A stretch of 41,520 bases of DNA from Paroceanicella profunda (GTDB lineage Bacteria; Pseudomonadota; Alphaproteobacteria; Rhodobacterales; Rhodobacteraceae), in assembly GCF_005887635.2 (NCBI RefSeq), contig NZ_CP040819.1, positions 545,001 through 586,520 on the forward strand, read 5' to 3'. Positions 1 to 7,959 of this stretch are shown here, piece after piece. The translations under genes and the position numbers were made by a program. The number at the start of each line of letters is the position of its first letter. The stretch's first letter is position 1. The notes below the pieces were generated by a model. That model searched no databases. It saw nothing but the letters and a program-made list of their open reading frames with translations, and was not told the origin of the DNA.

Positions 1-252
1 GCCGCCCAGGCGGTGGAAAAGTTTCAGCCGGGGGTCGCGGGCCTTCAGGATCCGGGCGCGCAGGCGCAGCGCGCCGGGCGCGTCATGTGCGAGGATCAGC
101 CCCTTGTTGGCGCTGATGAACAGGCCCAGGGCCACCCTGCGGCGCAGCGGCCCGGCCAGCAGCCGGGCCAGGGCCAGCGTGGCGCAGAAGCCGCTGAGGA
201 TCAGCCCGTCGCGCAGGGCGTAGGCGGCCAGGCGAAACGGCCCTGCAGTCAT
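1..252 (-). CDS. hypothetical protein, N-terminal 84 residues, cut by window edge
   Basis: An open frame begins at the ATG at 252 and runs off the window start without a stop. A good Shine-Dalgarno (GGAGGGCAGG) sits just upstream of that ATG, which is why this start was chosen. The visible protein begins MTAGPFRLAAYALRDG, is rich in Ala, Leu and Arg, and has a moderately hydrophobic stretch around residues 17-33 that could be a membrane or buried helix. No family was recognised. It follows the binding-protein gene on the same strand after a gap of about 127 bases, so it may be the last gene of the GntR-led leftward operon. Function unknown. Confidence 0.5.
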   Translation of the reverse strand, partial: MTAGPFRLAAYALRDGLILSGFCATLALARLLAGPLRRRVALGLFISANKGLILAHDAPGALRLRARILKARDPRLKLFHRLGG

Positions 253-379
253 GTCCTGCCCTCCGGGAAGCCGCAGCGGGCGCGGCCAGACACGCCGCCG
301 GCGGCGGCCGGCCAGATGTAGAGCCCGCGCCCGGGCGTGGCAAGGGCCGGGCGCGCAGGCCCCGGCTCCTGCCGGGAGG

Positions 380-1660
380 TCACTTCACGCCGGCTTCGGC
401 CTTGATGGCGGCCACGTCGTCGGCCGACATCTCGCCCAGGGTCTCGATCTCGCCGCCGGTGATCTTCCACAGGCGGAAGGGGCCGGTGATGTCGCCGTTG
501 GCATCGAAGGTCACCGGGCCGATCACGCCTTCATAGCGGATGGGCTTGCCCTGCTTGATGAGGTCGAGCGCATGGGCGAACTGCTCCGGCCCGGCGTAGA
601 TCGGCTCTCCGCCCTCGGCGACAACCTGCGGAATCGCGGCCTTGATCGCCTGCGGATCGGCGGAGCCGGCCTGCGCGATGGCGAGGCCGACGATGGCGCC
701 GGCGTCGTAGGAGCGGTCGGCCGCGGGCGCGCTCGGCTCGATGCCGCCGGAGAAATCCTTGTAGGTCGCGTAGAAATACTCTGTGGATTCGGTGGGGCTG
801 GTGCCCGAGGAGGTGCCGTAGGCATTCTCGAGGTATTTCGCGCCCACGGCCTCGATGAAATCGGAGGAGTTCATGCCGTCGTTGAGCAGGAAGGTCTGCG
901 GCCCGCCCTGCGAGATCCAGGCCCGGGCGATGGTCGCACCGTCCACCGGGTAGGAGATGAGGTAGAGCGCCTCGGGGTCTCCGGCCATGGCGGCGGAGGC
1001 CTCGGCGGTATAGCTCGCCTGCTTCTCGTTATAGGGGGTGACGGAGGTGATGGTGCCGCCGAGCGCCTTGTAGGTCGCGGCGAATTCCTGCGCCATGTTC
1101 ACGCCGAAATCATTGTTCACGTTGATGATGGCGAGTTTGGTGAGGCCGCGGTCCATCGCGTATTTCGCCGCCGCGGTGCCCTGCAGGGCGTCGGAGGTGA
1201 TGGTGCGGAAGAACAGCCCGTTGGTCTTGCCCTGGCGGGCGAGCGCGGTGAGCGTGGGCGAGGAGGAGGCGGGCGAGACCTGCACCACGCCGGCAGGCGC
1301 GGTGACGGAGGTGAGGATCGGCAGCGACACCGAGGAGATGATGCCGCCGATGATCACCGGCACCTTCTTGATGTTCACCAGCTGGGTGGCCTGGTCCACG
1401 GCCACGTTGCCCTGGCTCTGGCTGTCGCGGGTGTCGGCGAGCAGGGTGCAGCCGTTCACGCCGCCGGCCTCGTTGAGGTCGCGGAACGCCATCTCCACGG
1501 ATTTCGCACCTGCCTGGCCGTACTGGCCGGCCGGGCCGGTGAGCTCGAGCACGAGGCCCACGGTCACGTCGCAGGCCCGCGCGGCCGAAACGCCGGTGAG
1601 GCTCATCGCGGTGGCGAGGGCACAGGCCGCGACGGAGGCGGCCGCTGAGGTTCTGATCAT
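380..1660 (-). CDS. branched-chain-amino-acid-type ABC transporter, periplasmic substrate-binding protein
   Basis: A 426-residue protein. Residues 1-29 form a Sec signal peptide ending SAARA before CDVTVGLVLELTGPAGQYG, the typical start of a Peripla_BP_6 (LivK-like) domain. The fold continues with the expected motifs: a QVSPASSSPTL segment after a Val/Gly-rich strand, the hinge segment LAIINVNNDFGVNMAQ, and a C-terminal FDANGDITGPFRLWKI strand. Longer upstream in-frame sequence was rejected because it lies inside the next gene; the ATG at 1660 has the ribosome site AAGGGAA. It overlaps the stop of the SnoaL-like gene (ATGA), so the two are translationally coupled. It should deliver ligand to the LivGFHM proteins encoded divergently at 4.5-7.9 kb. 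The ligand is not evident; this family also binds amides, aromatic acids and urea. Confidence 0.9.
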   Translation of the reverse strand: MIRTSAAASVAACALATAMSLTGVSAARACDVTVGLVLELTGPAGQYGQAGAKSVEMAFRDLNEAGGVNGCTLLADTRDSQSQGNVAVDQATQLVNIKKVPVIIGGIISSVSLPILTSVTAPAGVVQVSPASSSPTLTALARQGKTNGLFFRTITSDALQGTAAAKYAMDRGLTKLAIINVNNDFGVNMAQEFAATYKALGGTITSVTPYNEKQASYTAEASAAMAGDPEALYLISYPVDGATIARAWISQGGPQTFLLNDGMNSSDFIEAVGAKYLENAYGTSSGTSPTESTEYFYATYKDFSGGIEPSAPAADRSYDAGAIVGLAIAQAGSADPQAIKAAIPQVVAEGGEPIYAGPEQFAHALDLIKQGKPIRYEGVIGPVTFDANGDITGPFRLWKITGGEIETLGEMSADDVAAIKAEAGVK

Positions 1661-2223
1661 CGTCGTTCCCTTTTCCACTGGGGCGGGGTGTCTGCGCACC
1701 CCCTTGCGGAGGGCGCGGCTGCGCCTCCCTGTTGAGACTGTCCGGTCAGGCCGGTTTCTGCGGGCGCTTGCGCTGCGCCCTTGAGCGGAGGGGCCACGGG
1801 GGCCGCCCCCTCCCCGATCCAGGTTTCCCGGACGAAGAGCCAGGCCGCGCCGCAGGGGGCGTCGGCGCAAGGTGCGAGAACCGCGGAGGCACGGCGCGGG
1901 CCCGGCGCGCCCGGCCCCTCCTGCCGTTCCAGGTATGTCAGCAGCGCCACCTTCGGGCCGTTCCACACCAGCGCGATGTCCTCCGCCCGGATGGCATATC
2001 CCGCCGGCCGGCACCCCCGCGCGGCGGCGAGGCTGGCGCGCAGGGCCGCGTGGTCCTGCACCCCGCCATCCGGCGCGATGCGGCGGAAGTCCGGCGCGAA
2101 GGCGGCGAGGGCCCGGGCGAGATCCGCCTGCGGCGCGCGGCCGGTGAACCATTCCGCGAAGAAGGCATGGCGGGCGGCGATCTCCGCCCGCGCGCAATCC
2201 GGGAAGGGCGCGGCCGCGGTCAT
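1657..2223 (-). CDS. SnoaL/NTF2-like (DUF4440-type) small protein
   Basis: A 188-residue protein starting at the ATG at 2223, which shares a base with the aldo/keto reductase stop (TGATG). Residues 1-145 look like an NTF2/SnoaL fold: an N-terminal helix (HAFFAEWFTGR), FAPDFRRIAPDG, a central PAGYAIRAEDIALVWNGPKVALLTYLE and a final strand GAAWLFVRETWIG. Family members are nonspecific isomerase, cyclase or hydrolase scaffolds, or binding proteins. The last 40 or so residues are a Pro/Ala/Gln/Arg-rich tail that also holds the ribosome site of the next gene, so the tail may be little constrained. Its tight placement between a reductase and a binding protein argues for a role in the same catabolic pathway. 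The reaction is unknown. Confidence 0.7.
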   Translation of the reverse strand: MTAAAPFPDCARAEIAARHAFFAEWFTGRAPQADLARALAAFAPDFRRIAPDGGVQDHAALRASLAAARGCRPAGYAIRAEDIALVWNGPKVALLTYLERQEGPGAPGPRRASAVLAPCADAPCGAAWLFVRETWIGEGAAPVAPPLKGAAQAPAETGLTGQSQQGGAAAPSARGCADTPPQWKRERR

Positions 2224-3296
2224 CAGTGCGGCGCGTCGTTGAGGTTGTATTTCATGATGCTGCCGTGGCGGCCGTGGCGGTCCCGCTCCAGCGAGTAGAC
2301 GTCGCCCTGCAGCGGCCTGCGCCGGCCCAGCACGGCGGCGATGGCGGCGCGTTCCGCCGCGCTCAGCCGCAGCGACATCACCGCGAGGTTCCCCGCCAGA
2401 TGCGCCCGGTTGCGCGCCCCCACGATCACCGCCGCCACGCCCGGCAGGTCCAGCATGTACGCGCTCGCCACGGTGGCGATGTCGGTGCCATGCGCCTGCG
2501 CCACGGATTTCAGCACGCGCAGGATGTCCTGGAACAGCTCCCAGCCGCCGATGTCCTCGATGATGAGCTTGTACTTGGTGAGCGAGCGGTTCTCCAGCGG
2601 CTCCGCCGGTTCCGCCACGCCCAGCCAGCGCTCGGAGAGGAAGCCCCCCGCCACCGTGCCGTAGCACAGCAGCGAGAAGCCGTGCTCTGCCGCCAGCGCG
2701 GTGAGGCGCTTCTCCGGCCGCGCGTCCAGCACCGAGTACTGCACTTGCGCGGAGGCGACGGGCACGCCGGCCAGGCACATGGCGCGCAGGTGGTCGGTGT
2801 CGAAATTGGTCACGCCGAGGGTGCGGATCTTGCCCTCCGCGCGCAGCTCGGCCAGCCAGCAGGCGATCTCCAGCCAGCCCGGGGCGTTGTAATCCCACCA
2901 GTGGAACTGCACCAGGTCCAGCCGCTCCATGCCCAGCCGCTCCAGCGAGCGCTCGATCAGCCCGGCGATATAGGCCCGGTCGGCGGAGAACAGGCGCGAG
3001 AGGTCCGGCACCATCTTGGTGTGCACCCGGATGCGCGCCAGCGCCTCCGCGCCGCGGCGGTTCGCGTATTCGGTGCGGAAGCGGCCGATCAGCTCCTCCA
3101 CGCCGGTGTAGATGTCCGCGCAGTCGAAGGTGGTGATGCCGGCATCGGCGAAGGCGATCATGTCCTCCACCGCCCGGGCCCCGTCGATGGCGCCGTGCCC
3201 GCCCGCCAGCTGCCAGCCGCCGCGGATGACGCGGGAGATCTCGTGCCCGGGCGCGAGCCGGAAGCGGGTGTCGGGCAACAGGTCGGGCAGGGTCAT
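2223..3296 (-). CDS. aldo/keto reductase
   Basis: A 357-residue NAD(P)H-dependent aldo/keto reductase. The catalytic tetrad is visible: Asp58 and Tyr63 in FDCADIY, Lys94 in VHTKMVP and His132 in LVQFHWW. The barrel continues with LGVTNFDTDHLR, CYGTVAGGFLSERWLG and the cofactor region VIVGARNRAHLAGN near residue 285. It belongs to the same branch as the reductase half of the fusion at 7960-9420: both carry the unusual FHWW motif and a GGFLSERWLG block, so they look like diverged copies facing each other across the operator. The start at 3296 overlaps the preceding gene's stop. It probably oxidises a sugar or polyol, or reduces an aldehyde/ketone, derived from the transported compound. Confidence 0.92.
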   Translation of the reverse strand: MTLPDLLPDTRFRLAPGHEISRVIRGGWQLAGGHGAIDGARAVEDMIAFADAGITTFDCADIYTGVEELIGRFRTEYANRRGAEALARIRVHTKMVPDLSRLFSADRAYIAGLIERSLERLGMERLDLVQFHWWDYNAPGWLEIACWLAELRAEGKIRTLGVTNFDTDHLRAMCLAGVPVASAQVQYSVLDARPEKRLTALAAEHGFSLLCYGTVAGGFLSERWLGVAEPAEPLENRSLTKYKLIIEDIGGWELFQDILRVLKSVAQAHGTDIATVASAYMLDLPGVAAVIVGARNRAHLAGNLAVMSLRLSAAERAAIAAVLGRRRPLQGDVYSLERDRHGRHGSIMKYNLNDAPH

Positions 3297-3643
3297 GTGT
3301 CGGACTTCTCGGCAAGGGGAACGGCGGTGGTCTCGGCATGGCTGAAGCGCCGGATGCCGGTGCGGGTGATGCGCAGGTGCGAGGGGCAGTTCGGGTCCGG
3401 GCAGGCCACCTCGGCGTCCGTGGACATCCAGTCGTGCGGATGGGTCACGCGTTGCTTGGCCGCCAGCAGCGGCAGCACCGCGGCCAGCGAGTAGATGGAA
3501 AAGCCCTGCCCCGGCGGCAGGTGCAGCATCTCGCCGCGCAGCTCGAAATGGTCTCCCGGCGTCGCGCCGCAGTAGAGATGCGCGCTCTCCGGGGCCACCA
3601 CCTCCACGCGCAGGTCGTAGAGCTCGAAACTGTCGTCGCTCAT
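3293..3643 (-). CDS. TIGR04076-like family protein
   Basis: A 116-residue protein starting at the ATG at 3643, overlapping the GntR stop by ATGA. It begins with a strand (FELYDLRVEVV), has a YCGATPGDHFELRGEML segment and a SIYSLAAVLPLLAAKQR helix, then a Cys-containing turn CPDPNC followed by SHLRITRTGIRRF. This pattern resembles the TIGR04076 family of uncharacterised proteins with the conserved PGQGFSIYSLAAVLPLL core; the assignment is from memory of the family, without a search. The two cysteines in CPDPNC might bind a metal, but no full four-ligand site is visible. Its position directly after the regulator and before the reductase suggests a pathway-specific accessory protein. No biochemical function is known. 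Confidence 0.65.
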   Translation of the reverse strand: MSDDSFELYDLRVEVVAPESAHLYCGATPGDHFELRGEMLHLPPGQGFSIYSLAAVLPLLAAKQRVTHPHDWMSTDAEVACPDPNCPSHLRITRTGIRRFSHAETTAVPLAEKSDT

Positions 3644-4371
3644 GCGGTTTCCTCCGTGAGATGCCGGCGCATGATGGTGAAGGCGCGGCCGATGTCCGCG
3701 CGCAGCGCCGCGCGGGCGGCCACGGCGTCGCGCGCGGCGATGGCCTCGGTGATCTCGCGGTGGAAATGCGTGGCGGAACCGTCCACCTCCGGCGCGTAGT
3801 GGCGCGCGGAGACGCGCAGGTAGGGGCCGGACTGCAGCCACAGGCTTTCGATGATCGGCAGCAGCACCTCGGAACCGGCGGCGCGGTAGATGGTGAAATG
3901 GAAGGCGTGGTTGAGGTCCGCCGCCTCGCCGGACACCTCCTGGTCCCGGATCGCGAGCACGGCGTCGCAGGCATCCGTCAGCTCGCGCAGCCTGTCGATC
4001 TCCTGCGCGCCGATGCGGCTCATGGCCAGCCCCAGCACCTCCGCCTCGATCAGCGCGCGGGCGCGGGCCAGGTCCTCCAGCCGCGCGCGGGTGATGAGCG
4101 GCACGCGCACCGAGCGGTTCGCCATCGGCTCCAGCGCCTGCTCGGAAATCAGCCGCGCCAGCGCCTCGCGCACCGGCATGGTCGAGGTGCCCAGCCGTTC
4201 CGAGAGATCGACGATGCGCAGCACCTCGCCGGGGTCGAACAGCCCCTGGATGAGCGAGCGGCGCAGCTCCGTGTACACCCCGTCCTGCACCGTGCGCCGC
4301 CCCACCGGGCTGAGCGGCTCCCGCCCCGGTGCGGGCGGCGCGTCGCCCGGCAGATCCTTCCTGCGTGGCAT
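3640..4371 (-). CDS. GntR-family transcriptional regulator with FCD domain
   Basis: A 243-residue FadR/FCD-type regulator. A winged helix-turn-helix occupies residues 25-85 (VQDGVYTELRRSLIQGLFDPGE, then LSERLGTSTMPVREALARL). The C-terminal all-helical FCD domain carries the usual metal/ligand positions, with Asp-Leu-Asn-His in DLNHAFHFTIYRAAGS and a later His in THFHREITEAI. It is the first gene of the leftward operon and its start lies about 75 bases from the inverted repeat centred near 4464, the obvious candidate operator. Such proteins normally repress their own operon and the divergent one until a small organic acid or intermediate binds the FCD pocket. It probably controls both arms of the 1-9.4 kb island. 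Confidence 0.92.
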   Translation of the reverse strand: MPRRKDLPGDAPPAPGREPLSPVGRRTVQDGVYTELRRSLIQGLFDPGEVLRIVDLSERLGTSTMPVREALARLISEQALEPMANRSVRVPLITRARLEDLARARALIEAEVLGLAMSRIGAQEIDRLRELTDACDAVLAIRDQEVSGEAADLNHAFHFTIYRAAGSEVLLPIIESLWLQSGPYLRVSARHYAPEVDGSATHFHREITEAIAARDAVAARAALRADIGRAFTIMRRHLTEETA

Positions 4372-4444
4372 GGTTCGGCTGGCCTCCCTCTCCAGGTGCG
4401 GCGCCGCCCCGGGGCCCCGCTTCAGGAAAGACTTTACATACCGG

Positions 4445-4483
4445 TTTGATTTGTGATCAAGATTATTTTGATCAAACATCAAA
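4445..4483. promoter_or_regulatory. AT-rich nested inverted repeat, likely GntR operator in divergent promoter
   Basis: In an otherwise very GC-rich gap lies TGATCAA (4454-4460), a 7-base spacer, and TTGATCA (4468-4474), flanked by TTTGAT (4445-4450) and ATCAAA (4478-4483). The two 16-base halves are reverse complements with only two mismatches. FCD-type GntR regulators commonly bind short AT-rich palindromes of this style. The site lies between gntR (minus) and livG (plus) and could control both. Confidence 0.7.
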
Positions 4484-4498
4484 CAAAGTAAAAGCCAG

Positions 4499-4546
4499 AT
4501 GACACAGGGATCCGACACCCCGCGCCCCGGGCGCCGCCCGACATGA
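4499..4546 (+). CDS. possible 15-residue leader peptide coupled to livG
   Basis: A short frame reads MTQGSDTPRPGRRPT and its TGA (4544-4546) overlaps the livG ATG (4543-4545). The livG start has no clear Shine-Dalgarno of its own, so translation could arrive by coupling from this leader. Its own ribosome site is weak (AAGTAAAAG). This may be chance; confidence is low. Confidence 0.25.
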   Translation: MTQGSDTPRPGRRPT

Positions 4547-5313
4547 CCGCGCCCGTGCTGGAGGCCCGGGACGTGGTGCGGCATTTCGGCGGCAACCGGG
4601 CGGTGGACGGCATGTCCCTCACCCTGGGCGCGGGAGAGATCGTCGGGCTGATCGGGCCGAACGGGGCGGGCAAGACCACGCTGTTCAACCTGATCGCCGG
4701 CAGCCTGAAGCCCGACAGTGGCGAGATCCTGCTCGGCGCCACGCCCCTGCACCGGCTGCCGGCCACGGCGCGCATCGGGGCCGGGCTGGGGCGGACCTTC
4801 CAGATCCCCCGCCCCTTCGCCGGAATGACCGTGCTGGAAAACGTGCTCGCCGCCGTGCAGGGCCAGAGCGGCGAGACCGTCGCGATGAACTTCCTGCGCC
4901 CCGGCCGGGTGCGGGCGGAGGAGCGCCGGGCCACCGCGCGGGCGCTGGAGCTGATCGAGTTCGTCACCCTCTCGCATCTCGCGCATGAGCCGGCGCGGGT
5001 GCTCTCGGGCGGGCAGCGCAAGCTCCTGGAGCTCGCGCGCGCCATGATCGCCGAGCCCTCCGTGCTGCTGCTCGACGAGCCCGCCGCCGGCGTGAACCCC
5101 GCCCTGCTGGAGGTGATCATCGAGCGCATCCTCGAGATCAACCGCCGCGGCGTCACCGTGCTGCTCATCGAGCACAACATGGACATGATCGCCCGGCTCT
5201 GCGGGCGCATCGTGGTGATGGCGGCGGGCCGCGAGCTGGCCGCCGGCACGCCGGCCCAGATCCTCGCCAACCGCGAGGTGATCGAGGCCTATCTGGGCGA
5301 GGTGGGCGCATGA
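4543..5313 (+). CDS. livG: branched-chain-amino-acid-type ABC transporter ATP-binding protein LivG
   Basis: A 256-residue cytoplasmic ATPase. Walker A is GPNGAGKT (38-45), the signature LSGGQ is at 154-158 and Walker B VLLLDEP at 174-180, followed by the switch histidine in IEHNMDMI. The stretch GRTFQIPRPFAGMTVLENV is typical of the LivG half rather than LivF. It is the first full gene of the rightward operon; its stop overlaps the livF start. With LivF it powers uptake through LivHM of the ligand held by the binding protein at 380-1660. Substrate specificity cannot be read from the ATPase. Confidence 0.95.
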   Translation: MTAPVLEARDVVRHFGGNRAVDGMSLTLGAGEIVGLIGPNGAGKTTLFNLIAGSLKPDSGEILLGATPLHRLPATARIGAGLGRTFQIPRPFAGMTVLENVLAAVQGQSGETVAMNFLRPGRVRAEERRATARALELIEFVTLSHLAHEPARVLSGGQRKLLELARAMIAEPSVLLLDEPAAGVNPALLEVIIERILEINRRGVTVLLIEHNMDMIARLCGRIVVMAAGRELAAGTPAQILANREVIEAYLGEVGA

Positions 5314-6044
5314 CCCCGCTCTCCACCGCCGCCCTCGTCGCCGGATACGAGCGCGACCTGCCGATCATCAAGGGCATCGACTTCACCCTCGCCCCGGGCG
5401 GTTTCGTGGCCGTGCTGGGGCCGAACGGCGCCGGCAAGTCCACCTTCGTGAAGGCGATCGCCGGGCTGGTTCCGGTGCACTCCGGCGCGCTGGCGCTGCG
5501 CGGCGCGAACGTGACCGGCCTTCCCCCGCACGCGCTGCTGCGCCGCGGCCTCGCCTTCGTGCCGCAGACCGAGAACATCTTCGCCACCATGACCATCCGG
5601 GAGAACCTGCAGCTCGCCGCCGCCGTGCTGCCCCGCCCCGCCCGGGCCGGGCGCATCGGAGCGATGCTGGAGATGTTCCCGGACCTCGGCCACCGACCCG
5701 GCGCGCTCGCGGGCGGGCTCTCGGGCGGGCAGCGGCAAATGCTTGCCATCGCCCGCGCCCTGCTGGTGGAGCCGCAGGTGCTGATCCTCGACGAGCCTTC
5801 CGCCGGCCTCTCGCCCAAGGCGGTCTCGGAGGTGTTCGAGACGCTGGTGCGCATCAACGCCGCCGGCACGCCCATCCTGCTGGTGGAGCAGAACGTGCGC
5901 GCGGCGCTGAAGGTGGCCGCGCGCGCGGTGATCCTTGTCGACGGCAGGCTGCGCCATGATGCGCCGGCGGCCGAACTGGCGGCAGACCCCGAGATCGGCG
6001 CGCTGTTCCTCGGCGCGGGGCATGGCGGGAGAGCACGCGCATGA
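5310..6044 (+). CDS. livF: branched-chain-amino-acid-type ABC transporter ATP-binding protein LivF
   Basis: A 244-residue ATPase with Walker A GPNGAGKS (37-44), the Q-loop region FVPQTENIFATMTIRENL, signature LSGGQRQ (137-143) and Walker B VLILDEPSAGLSP. The FVPQTENIF and GLSP features are LivF-like. The start overlaps livG by four bases (ATGA) and the stop overlaps livH in the same way, so all are one transcript and coupled in translation. It pairs with LivG as a heterodimer. Confidence 0.95.
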   Translation: MTPLSTAALVAGYERDLPIIKGIDFTLAPGGFVAVLGPNGAGKSTFVKAIAGLVPVHSGALALRGANVTGLPPHALLRRGLAFVPQTENIFATMTIRENLQLAAAVLPRPARAGRIGAMLEMFPDLGHRPGALAGGLSGGQRQMLAIARALLVEPQVLILDEPSAGLSPKAVSEVFETLVRINAAGTPILLVEQNVRAALKVAARAVILVDGRLRHDAPAAELAADPEIGALFLGAGHGGRARA

Positions 6045-6955
6045 TGATACCGCAGATCCTGCTCGAGGGCGCGCTCACCGGGGCGCTGATCGGGCTCGGG
6101 GCCATCGGCCTCACCCTCACCTATTCCATCCTGCGCTTCGCGAATTTCGCCCATGGCGAGCTGCTCACCTGGGGGGCCTATCTCTCGCTCAGCGTGGCGG
6201 GGCTGATCGGGGCGGCCACGGGCGCGCACCTGCCGCCGCTCGATCCGTTCAGCTTCACCTGGGCGCTGCCGGTGGCCGGGCTCATCGCCATGCTGCTCAC
6301 CGCGGCCCTGGCGCTGGCGGTGGACGCGGTGCTGTTCGGCCGGCTGCGCGGGCGCGGCGCGAGCACGATCATCGTGGTGATGGCGAGCTTCGGCGCCTCC
6401 ATGGCGCTGCGCTCGGGGCTCGAATTCCTCTACACTTCGAAGCCGGCCTATTACACCACCGAGCTGCAGATCGCGATGCGCCTGCCCGCCGGCATGCGCG
6501 CCACGCCCGACCAGCTCCTGATGCTCGGGCTCACCGCGCTGGTGGTGCTGGCGGTGCACCTGATGCTCACCCGCACCGGCATCGGCCGGGCCATGCGCGC
6601 GGTGAGCGAGAACCCGGCCCTCGCCGGCCTGGTGGGCATCGACACGCGCAAGGTCATCCGGGTGGTGTGGATCCTGGGCGGCGCCCTCGCCTGCGCGGCC
6701 GGCACCATGTCGGGCCTGCTGGTGCAGATCCGGCCCTACATGGGGTTCGACCTGCTGCTGCCGCTCTTCGCCGCCGCCATCCTGGGCGGCATCGGCTCGG
6801 TGCCCGGCGCCATGCTGGGCGGGCTGATCGTGGGCATCTGCGAGGCTTTCGCCGTGCATCTCATCGGCGCGGAATGGCGCGCGGCGGTGGGCTTCGTGCT
6901 GATCATCCTCGTGCTGCTCGCCCGGCCGAGCGGGTTGTTCGGGAGGGCCGCGTGA
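6041..6955 (+). CDS. livH: branched-chain-amino-acid-type ABC transporter permease LivH
   Basis: A 304-residue inner-membrane protein with about eight hydrophobic helices. Diagnostic segments are TYSILRFANFAHGELLTWGAY near the N-terminus, the cytoplasmic EAA-like loop RTGIGRAMRAVSENPALAGL around residues 185-205, and AAILGGIGSVPGAMLGGL near the C-terminus. These are the standard LivH landmarks. It forms the translocation pore with LivM. The stop (6953-6955) overlaps the livM ATG. Confidence 0.95.
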   Translation: MMIPQILLEGALTGALIGLGAIGLTLTYSILRFANFAHGELLTWGAYLSLSVAGLIGAATGAHLPPLDPFSFTWALPVAGLIAMLLTAALALAVDAVLFGRLRGRGASTIIVVMASFGASMALRSGLEFLYTSKPAYYTTELQIAMRLPAGMRATPDQLLMLGLTALVVLAVHLMLTRTGIGRAMRAVSENPALAGLVGIDTRKVIRVVWILGGALACAAGTMSGLLVQIRPYMGFDLLLPLFAAAILGGIGSVPGAMLGGLIVGICEAFAVHLIGAEWRAAVGFVLIILVLLARPSGLFGRAA

Positions 6956-7944
6956 TGCTGGAACTGGCAAGCTACGGCGCCTTCTTCCTCACCGTCGCCC
7001 TCACCTACGCGGTGATCGTGATGGGGCTGAACGTGCAATGGGGCCAGACCGGGCTCTTCAACGTGGGCGTGGCGGGCTTCGTGGCCGTGGGCGCCTATGT
7101 CTCGGCCTTCCTCACCGCGGCGCCGGCCACGGGCTGGCTGGGCGGCTACGGCCTGCCGATCTGGGCGGGCTGGGGCGCGGCCTTCCTCGCCGGGGGCCTA
7201 GTGGCCGCGGCCGTGGGCCGGCTCACCATCCGCCTGCGGGCGGATTACCTCGCCATCACCACCTTCGGCGTCTCCGTCACCGTGCAGCTCGCGGCGCTGA
7301 ACCTGCAGCCGCTCACCGGCGGGCCCTTCGGGGTGAGCCAGATCCCCCGGCCCTTCGGCGCCCTTGCGGGCCAGGCGCTTTCCTTCGGGCTGGCGAACCT
7401 CGCGCTGCTCGCCGCCTCCGTGCTGGTGCTCTGCCTCGTGCTCGAACACCTCGCCCGCTCCCCCTGGGGCCGCGTGCTGCGCGCCATCCGCGAGGACGAG
7501 ACCGCCGCCGAGGCCCTCGGCAAGAGCCCGCGCCGCTTCCGGGTGGAGGCCTTCGCCCTCGGCGGGGCCATCATGGGCCTGGGCGGCGCGATGCAGGCGC
7601 ATTTCATCGGCTTCATCGCGCCGGAGAACTACCTGCCCATGGTCACCTTCCAGGTCTGGGCGATGCTGATCGTCGGCGGCTCGGGCAACACCCGGGGCGC
7701 CATCCTCGGCGCGGTGCTGGTCTGGGCGATCTGGGCCGCCTCCTCCGCCGTCGTGGAGGCACTGGCACCCGCCGGCGAACAGGCCCGCGCCGCCGCCCTG
7801 CAGACCGTGATCATCGGCGTGGCGCTCTGCGCCATCCTGCTCCTGCGCCCGCAAGGCATCCTGCGCGAGATGCGCACGGTCTCGCGGCGCATCCGCCCCT
7901 CCGCCACCGAAACCGGCCCCTCCTCCCCGCCCGACGCGCCCTAA
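6955..7944 (+). CDS. livM: branched-chain-amino-acid-type ABC transporter permease LivM
   Basis: A 329-residue inner-membrane permease with about nine to ten hydrophobic segments. LNVQWGQTGLFNVGVAGFVAVGAY, the loop RSPWGRVLRAIREDETAAEALGKSP and AMLIVGGSGNTRGAILGAVLVW are the typical LivM markers. The ATG at 6955 was preferred over an adjacent in-frame GTG at 6952 because it gives the usual stop/start overlap with livH. A short Pro/Ser-rich tail follows LRPQGILREMR. The next gene begins 15 bases downstream, so the fusion reductase is in the same operon. Confidence 0.95.
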   Translation: MLELASYGAFFLTVALTYAVIVMGLNVQWGQTGLFNVGVAGFVAVGAYVSAFLTAAPATGWLGGYGLPIWAGWGAAFLAGGLVAAAVGRLTIRLRADYLAITTFGVSVTVQLAALNLQPLTGGPFGVSQIPRPFGALAGQALSFGLANLALLAASVLVLCLVLEHLARSPWGRVLRAIREDETAAEALGKSPRRFRVEAFALGGAIMGLGGAMQAHFIGFIAPENYLPMVTFQVWAMLIVGGSGNTRGAILGAVLVWAIWAASSAVVEALAPAGEQARAAALQTVIIGVALCAILLLRPQGILREMRTVSRRIRPSATETGPSSPPDAP

Positions 7945-7959
7945 GATCCGGATACCGAC

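Noticed and set aside
251..1648. 465-residue plus-strand open frame opposite the binding protein
   Set aside because: It is a mirror of the LivK-like gene: Gly/Arg/His-rich, without domains. The minus-strand frame has a signal peptide and family motifs.
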